From positions 34,112,411 to 34,176,410 of the forward strand of contig CM036255.1 of NCBI GenBank assembly GCA_020698575.1: DNA of 64,000 nucleotides. The letters run 5' to 3'. The position numbers and the translations under genes are program-made. A model generated the notes under the pieces. It made no database searches, was not told the DNA's origin, and saw nothing but the letters and a program-made list of their open reading frames with translations. Below, in pieces: positions 55,901 through 61,900 of this stretch. This DNA is from Bostrychus sinensis. Lineage: Eukaryota > Chordata > Actinopteri > Gobiiformes > Eleotridae. How positions within the stretch are numbered: position 1 is the stretch's first letter; every line of letters begins with the position of its first letter.

Positions 55901-58900
55901 GCGAGTCGGAGAGGCAGCTGCGACTACTGTTCGAACAGGTGAGGTTTAGACTGCAGAAACACCTGCACCTGACACACTGCACAGGTGACACACAGGTGAC
56001 ACACACACTGCACAGGTGACACACACACTGCACAGGTGACACACACACTGCACAGGTGACACACACACTGCACAGGTGACACACAGGTGACACACACACT
56101 GCACAGGTGACACACACACTGCACAGGTGACACACAGGTGACACACACACTGCACAGGTGACACACAGGTGACACACACACTGCACAGGTGACACACACA
56201 CTGCACAGGTGACACACAGGTGACACACACACTGCACAGGTGACACACACACTGCACAGGTGACACACAGGTGACACACACACTGCACAGGTGACACACA
56301 GGTGACACACACACTGCACAGGTGACACACACACTGCACAGGTGACACACACACTGCACAGGTGACACACACACTGCACAGGTGACACACAGGTGACACA
56401 CACACTGCACAGGTGACACACAGGTGACACACACACTGCACAGGTGACACACACACTGCACAGGTGACACACAGGTGACACACACACTGCACAGGTGACA
56501 CACAGGTGACACACAGGTGACACACACACTGCACAGGTGACACACACACTGCACAGGTGACACACACACTGCACAGGTGACACACAGGTGACACACACAC
56601 TGCACAGGTGACACACAGGTGACACACACACTGCACAGGTGAGAGAAGCACTACTGACACACGACAGGGCGGTTCCAGCTGAATGAACTCACAGCTGGGT
56701 ACTGTTCAGATTTTTTGATACCAGTTCTTAAACAATACTTGGTTTTTGATCCTGGTGCCTGAGTGATACTTTTTCTGATTCCTATGGTGAGTGAATTCAT
56801 CTTCTACAATCATAAAACACAATCATATTCAATAAAAGACACATTTTTGGAGCAAACTTCTTAGCTGCAAATTAAAACAAGTACTGTGTATGATTTATTC
56901 TGTGTTATTTATTTGATTCATGCAAAAATGGATTGAAACTAGGTATTGAATAAACTTTTTTCGATACCAGTAGTATTGTAACTTTTCTGCTGATACCACA
57001 AAGGTGTCATATAACACTACCCAGACCCACTAATAATGTATGAGATGTGATTATTATCCTGATTTAGTCCACGTTTTGTCATGGGTGAAGTCCTGAGCGT
57101 GTGATGTTTGTGGCTGTCTGGTTCGGTGCACAGCGTGATATTGGGCAAATAGAAATTCTGTAGGCTGCGTTCTCGTTTCACTGAAAAGAGTTATTCACTT
57201 ATAGCTAAAGTCTGTCCAAAGGCCTTAAGGCTCGCTTGTAACGCTGATGTGAAAAGCAAACACTAAACTGATCTCGCGCTGAACTCAGTATGAACTTACT
57301 CACAGCCGTTTGTTCCTGTGTCTTTTCCCCCGTCTCTGTCCTCAGGCCTATCAGATGCGTCCCTCCATCGTCTTCTTTGATGAGATCGACGGTCTGGCTC
57401 CAGTTCGCTCCAGTCGTCAAGACCAGATCCACAGGTGACTGGTTTTCACAACACAAGCTGTTATTCCCTCTACAGACGAGTCTCAGGAAGGAGAATTTTG
57501 GACTTGGACTGGTTTTGGTCACAGGCTTTCATTAGCTCAGAACAGTGTATTACATGAAGACAAATTAAACCTTAGAACAGTATGGTTTTAGAGTCTGATA
57601 GCAGGATAGTGTTTCTGCTTTTATTTTATTATAATTAGAAAAACTGAAACAAAGAAGGAAAGCAGAAACAGACCTGGACCCTTTCTGACTAGGATTTCTT
57701 AGCCGCTATTAATTCATTGTTGCCAAGTAGTGTAGACTTTTTTTTATTCCTTACAGTCTAAACAAAGTATTAAGGAGCCATGATTCCTATTACACTACAC
57801 CTTTACATTCCAAGCGGAGGAAAAAATGCCTATAGAAGCCTCTGTTCTTGCATGGATTCTGCTGTATATTGTTGTAACTCTTCTCCTGTGTAGTTCCATC
57901 GTGTCCACGCTGCTGGCCCTGATGGACGGGCTGGACAGCAGAGGGGAGGTGGTGGTGATCGGAGCCACAAACCGTCTGGACTCCATAGACCCAGCTCTGA
58001 GACGGCCGGGACGCTTCGACAGAGAGTTCCTGTTCGGGCTGCCGGACAGAGAGGTGGGTTACACCTGCGTCCCCGTCGCATTTTTACTGCCAACTTTGCA
58101 ATGATCTGTATCAGCATCATTAAAACCAGGGGTCTGCCACCTATGGTTTAAGAGCCACATGCGGCTCTTTAGCCCTGCTCCTGCGGCTCTTTGGGCGTCT
58201 GACGTCTGGTTATGTAAAGTTAGAAAAAGAATACGTAGACAACTTTGAAACAAGCTCCATCTGCAGCCCTTTCTCTGTTTAAAATAAGTCTTTATCCTTG
58301 TTTTGTAGAATGTGACCAGCCTTATTGCCACAGTTTGTAGCCTTTATTGGCCGCACAGTGCAGACAGAGACAGATCTGAACACTCATAAGTTAATAAAAC
58401 AGCTCCAAGAAATGGTTACTGGATGTAACTCCAGTTCCCAGAGTGTGCGTGGCTCCTGTGTTTCTGCTGGTTAGTGCCCTATTAAAAGATAATCAATGCA
58501 GTGAGTATTTAACACAGTTTTTTGTTAGTTTGCAGTAATTAATGACCATCCATGAGCTATATTTCAGTTCTAGGCTAAGCCACTTATGTGCACTGAAACT
58601 AGTTGCGGCTCTTTACAGAGGTAAGTTTCGTATTTTTTGGCAACAGTTGGCTCTTTGGATCCAGAAGGTTGCAGACCCCTGATTAAAACTATAGCTTGGC
58701 TGCTGATAAGACGACACACTTTTGGGCCCCGAGCCACCATTTGAGAACCACTGCACCAGTGTTTCAAACTTGTCATTTGACTTAGGTCATTGTTGTCTGG
58801 TGGTTTTGTGTTTTCATCCTTTAACTGTCCTCTGGTCGTGTTGTTGTGCTTCAGTCACGTAAAGAGATTCTGAAGATCCACACTCGTCAGTGGAAACCTG

Positions 58901-61900
58901 CTCCGTCAGACGACTTCCTGGAGGAACTGGCCGAGAAATGTGTCGGTGAGAATAATTCATTTTGTTCTGCCTCTCCTTTTCTAAACAGTGAAAAGTGTTT
59001 GATGATCCAAAACATTTACTGTAAATGTGACAAATTGTTAAAAATCCAGAAGGATACAGTATAAGTTTGACATTTTCAGCTGAACAGTTGAACCAATTTT
59101 AGGCAGAACTCTGTAACTTTTCTTGTTTCTTCACTGTTTTTGCCTCATTTCCTTCTCTGGAGCGCCCCCTACATTTGAGAGTGCAGCACTATCGTAAATA
59201 CTCCTGGTTTAGACCTGGTTTAGACCTGGTTTAGACCTGGAGCGTTGTGTTAGTGAGACCAAGACCAGTCTGAGTCCAGAGTGAACCGAGACCACGACAA
59301 AGCGGAGACTTTTAGGGTTTGAGACCAAGTCAAGACCAAGACTTTTGAAGGCCCAGAGCCGAGACCAAACCCTGGGAACTAACACTAAATAAAGGGGAAA
59401 AGTAAAAAAAAAAGTGGTTCAAATACATAAATGATTATTTAAAGATTTAATGCAGCAGACTTCACAAACAGAGACAGAGCTACTCCTGGTTCTTCTGAAG
59501 CAGAAAACTAATTACTCCAAAATTATCAAGAATAGCAATTTTGTATAATGTTTGGTAAAAAAAAAAAAAAAAGCTCAGAGACCGCCACATCCAAGACTGA
59601 GACAAGATCGAGTTAAACTGAAGCCGGGACCGAGGCGAGGCCAAGACCATAAACATTTTTTCTCAAAGACTGGTTTTAAGACCAAGACTGGTCTCGGGTG
59701 CTACACACTCCTGGAGAGTACAGCACTGAACACTCACAAGTCCATGTGACTCCTGTGTGAACCCTCGCTCGTTTTCTCCTCCTTCAGTCTGTACAGATTT
59801 TTTATCTGTCAGGACAAAAATCGAGAAATAAATCCATCCTCGCTTGTTATTGGCCTCTAACTGCTATGTTCCGTTTTCTCAGAAAACTCGGGACTTCTGT
59901 GACTCTGGGTCGATGACGCTCAGGAGGGTTGTTTTAGTCACAGAGACAGCAGGGGGTGCTGCAGGAGGCGTCAGTCACCCCACAACAACTTGGGCATAAT
60001 CTAAAATATAGTTCTAATTGTTACTAACTCAACTGTACCATTGTTATCAGTAAAACTAATATTTGAATTAAACATGTTTACATCATATCTGGGACACATG
60101 GGTCATTTTTATGAAAATATAAAAAATACATACTGCTTCATAGCATCTTTAACTTTTTTACCATATTTTTTAAAAACACATGGAGTTATAAAAGCCTTCA
60201 AATGATTGCAAATGTGTGTTATTTTTACAAATAGAGTAGTTTGAATGAAATGATGACTGTTTAGTCCTGATTTTCTCCTGCTGCAGGTTACTGTGGAGCA
60301 GACATCCGCGCGGTGTGCACTGAGGCCGCCCTGTGCGCCCTCAGACGCCGTTACCCCCAGATCTACAGGACGTCCCAGAAGCTGCTCCTGGACGTGCGCT
60401 CCATCTCAGTGAACAGCGGCGACTTCCTCGCCGCGATGAAGAAGATGAGCCCGGCCTCGCACAGATCCAACGCCTCTCCGGCCAAGCCTCTGTCCGGGCC
60501 GGTGCAGCCGCTGCTGGCCGCCGCGCTGCAGGAGGCGCTGCAGCGGGTACAGCGGCTGTTCCCTCACGCCGAGCAGGGCACCAAGAGGAAGAGGCCGCCA
60601 GGTCAGGATACAACACATGGTGTCAACTGGAGGGTGGGGACCAACAGTGGGCCACAGGAAGGTGGACTGTAGCTTTAATGTTCATCTTACACCAAAACAA
60701 ATGGAATCGTGATCATAAAACACATCAAATTATTTACAATAACTTCTTAGTTCTGTAAAGAGTGGGCCACACTAAAATGATCCTCTCTCCTCTCCTCTCA
60801 CCTGTCTCCTCTCTCCTCTCTCCTCTCCTCTCTCTCCTCTCCTCTCTCCTCTCTCCTCTCCTCTCTCCTCTCCTCTCTCCTCTCCTCTCTCCTCTCTCCT
60901 CTCCTCTCTCCTCTCCTCTCTCCTCTCCTCTCACCTGTCTCCTCTCCTCTCACCTGTCTCCTCTCCTCTCACCTGTCTCCTCTCCTCTCACCTGTCTCCT
61001 CTCCTCTCACCTGTCTCCTCTCCTCTCACCTGTCTCCTCTCCTCTCACCTGTCTTCTCTCCTCTCACCTGTCTCCTCTCCTCTCACCTGTCTCCTCTCCT
61101 CTCTCCTCTCTCCTCTCCTCTCACCTGCCTCCTCTGTCTCCTCTGTCTCCTCTGTCTCCTCTCCTCTCTCCTCTCTCCTCTCTCCTCTCCTCTCACCTGT
61201 CTCCTCTCCTCTCACCTGTCTCCTCTCCTCTCTCCTCTCTCCTCTCCTCTCTCCTCTCCTCTCTCCTCTCTCCTCTCCTCTCTCCTCTCTCCTCTCCTCT
61301 CTCCTCTCTCCTCTCTCTTCTCTCCTCTTCTCTCACCTGTCTCCTCTCCTCTCTCCTCTCCTCTCACCTGTCTCCTCTCCTCTCTCCTCTCTCCTCTCCT
61401 CTCACCTGCCTCCTCTGTCTCCTCTGTCTCCTCTCCTCTCCTTTCACCTGTCTCCTCTGTCTCCTCTCACCTGTCTCCTCTGTCTCCTCTCACCTGTCTC
61501 CTCTCCTCTCCTTTCACCTGTCTCCTCTGTCTCCTCTCACCTGTCTCCTCTGTCTCCTCTCACCTGTCTCCTCTCCTCTCCTTTCACCTGTCTCCTCTGT
61601 CTCCTCTCACCTGTCTCCTCTGTCTCCTCTCACCTGTCTCCTCTCCTCTCGCCTGTCTCCTCTGTCTCCTCTCGCCTGTCTCCTCTGTCTCCTCTCACCT
61701 GTCTCCTCTGTCTCCTCTCACCTGTCTCCTCTCCTCTCACCTGTCTCCTCTGTCTCCTCTCACCTGTCTCCTCTGTCTCCTCTCACCTGTCTCCTCTGTC
61801 TCCTCTCACCTGTCTCCTCTCACCTGTCTCCTCTGTCTCCTCTCACCTGTCTCCTCTCACCTGTCTCCTCTCCTCTCACCTGTCTCCTCTGTCTCCTCTG

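Noticed and set aside
55776..56660. Cysteine-rich open frames on the reverse strand (CVTCAVCVSPVC repeats)
   Set aside because: They arise from the GTGACACACA array and run backwards across ATAD2 exon 12. The Cys spacing is set by the repeat unit and is not a metal-binding fold.
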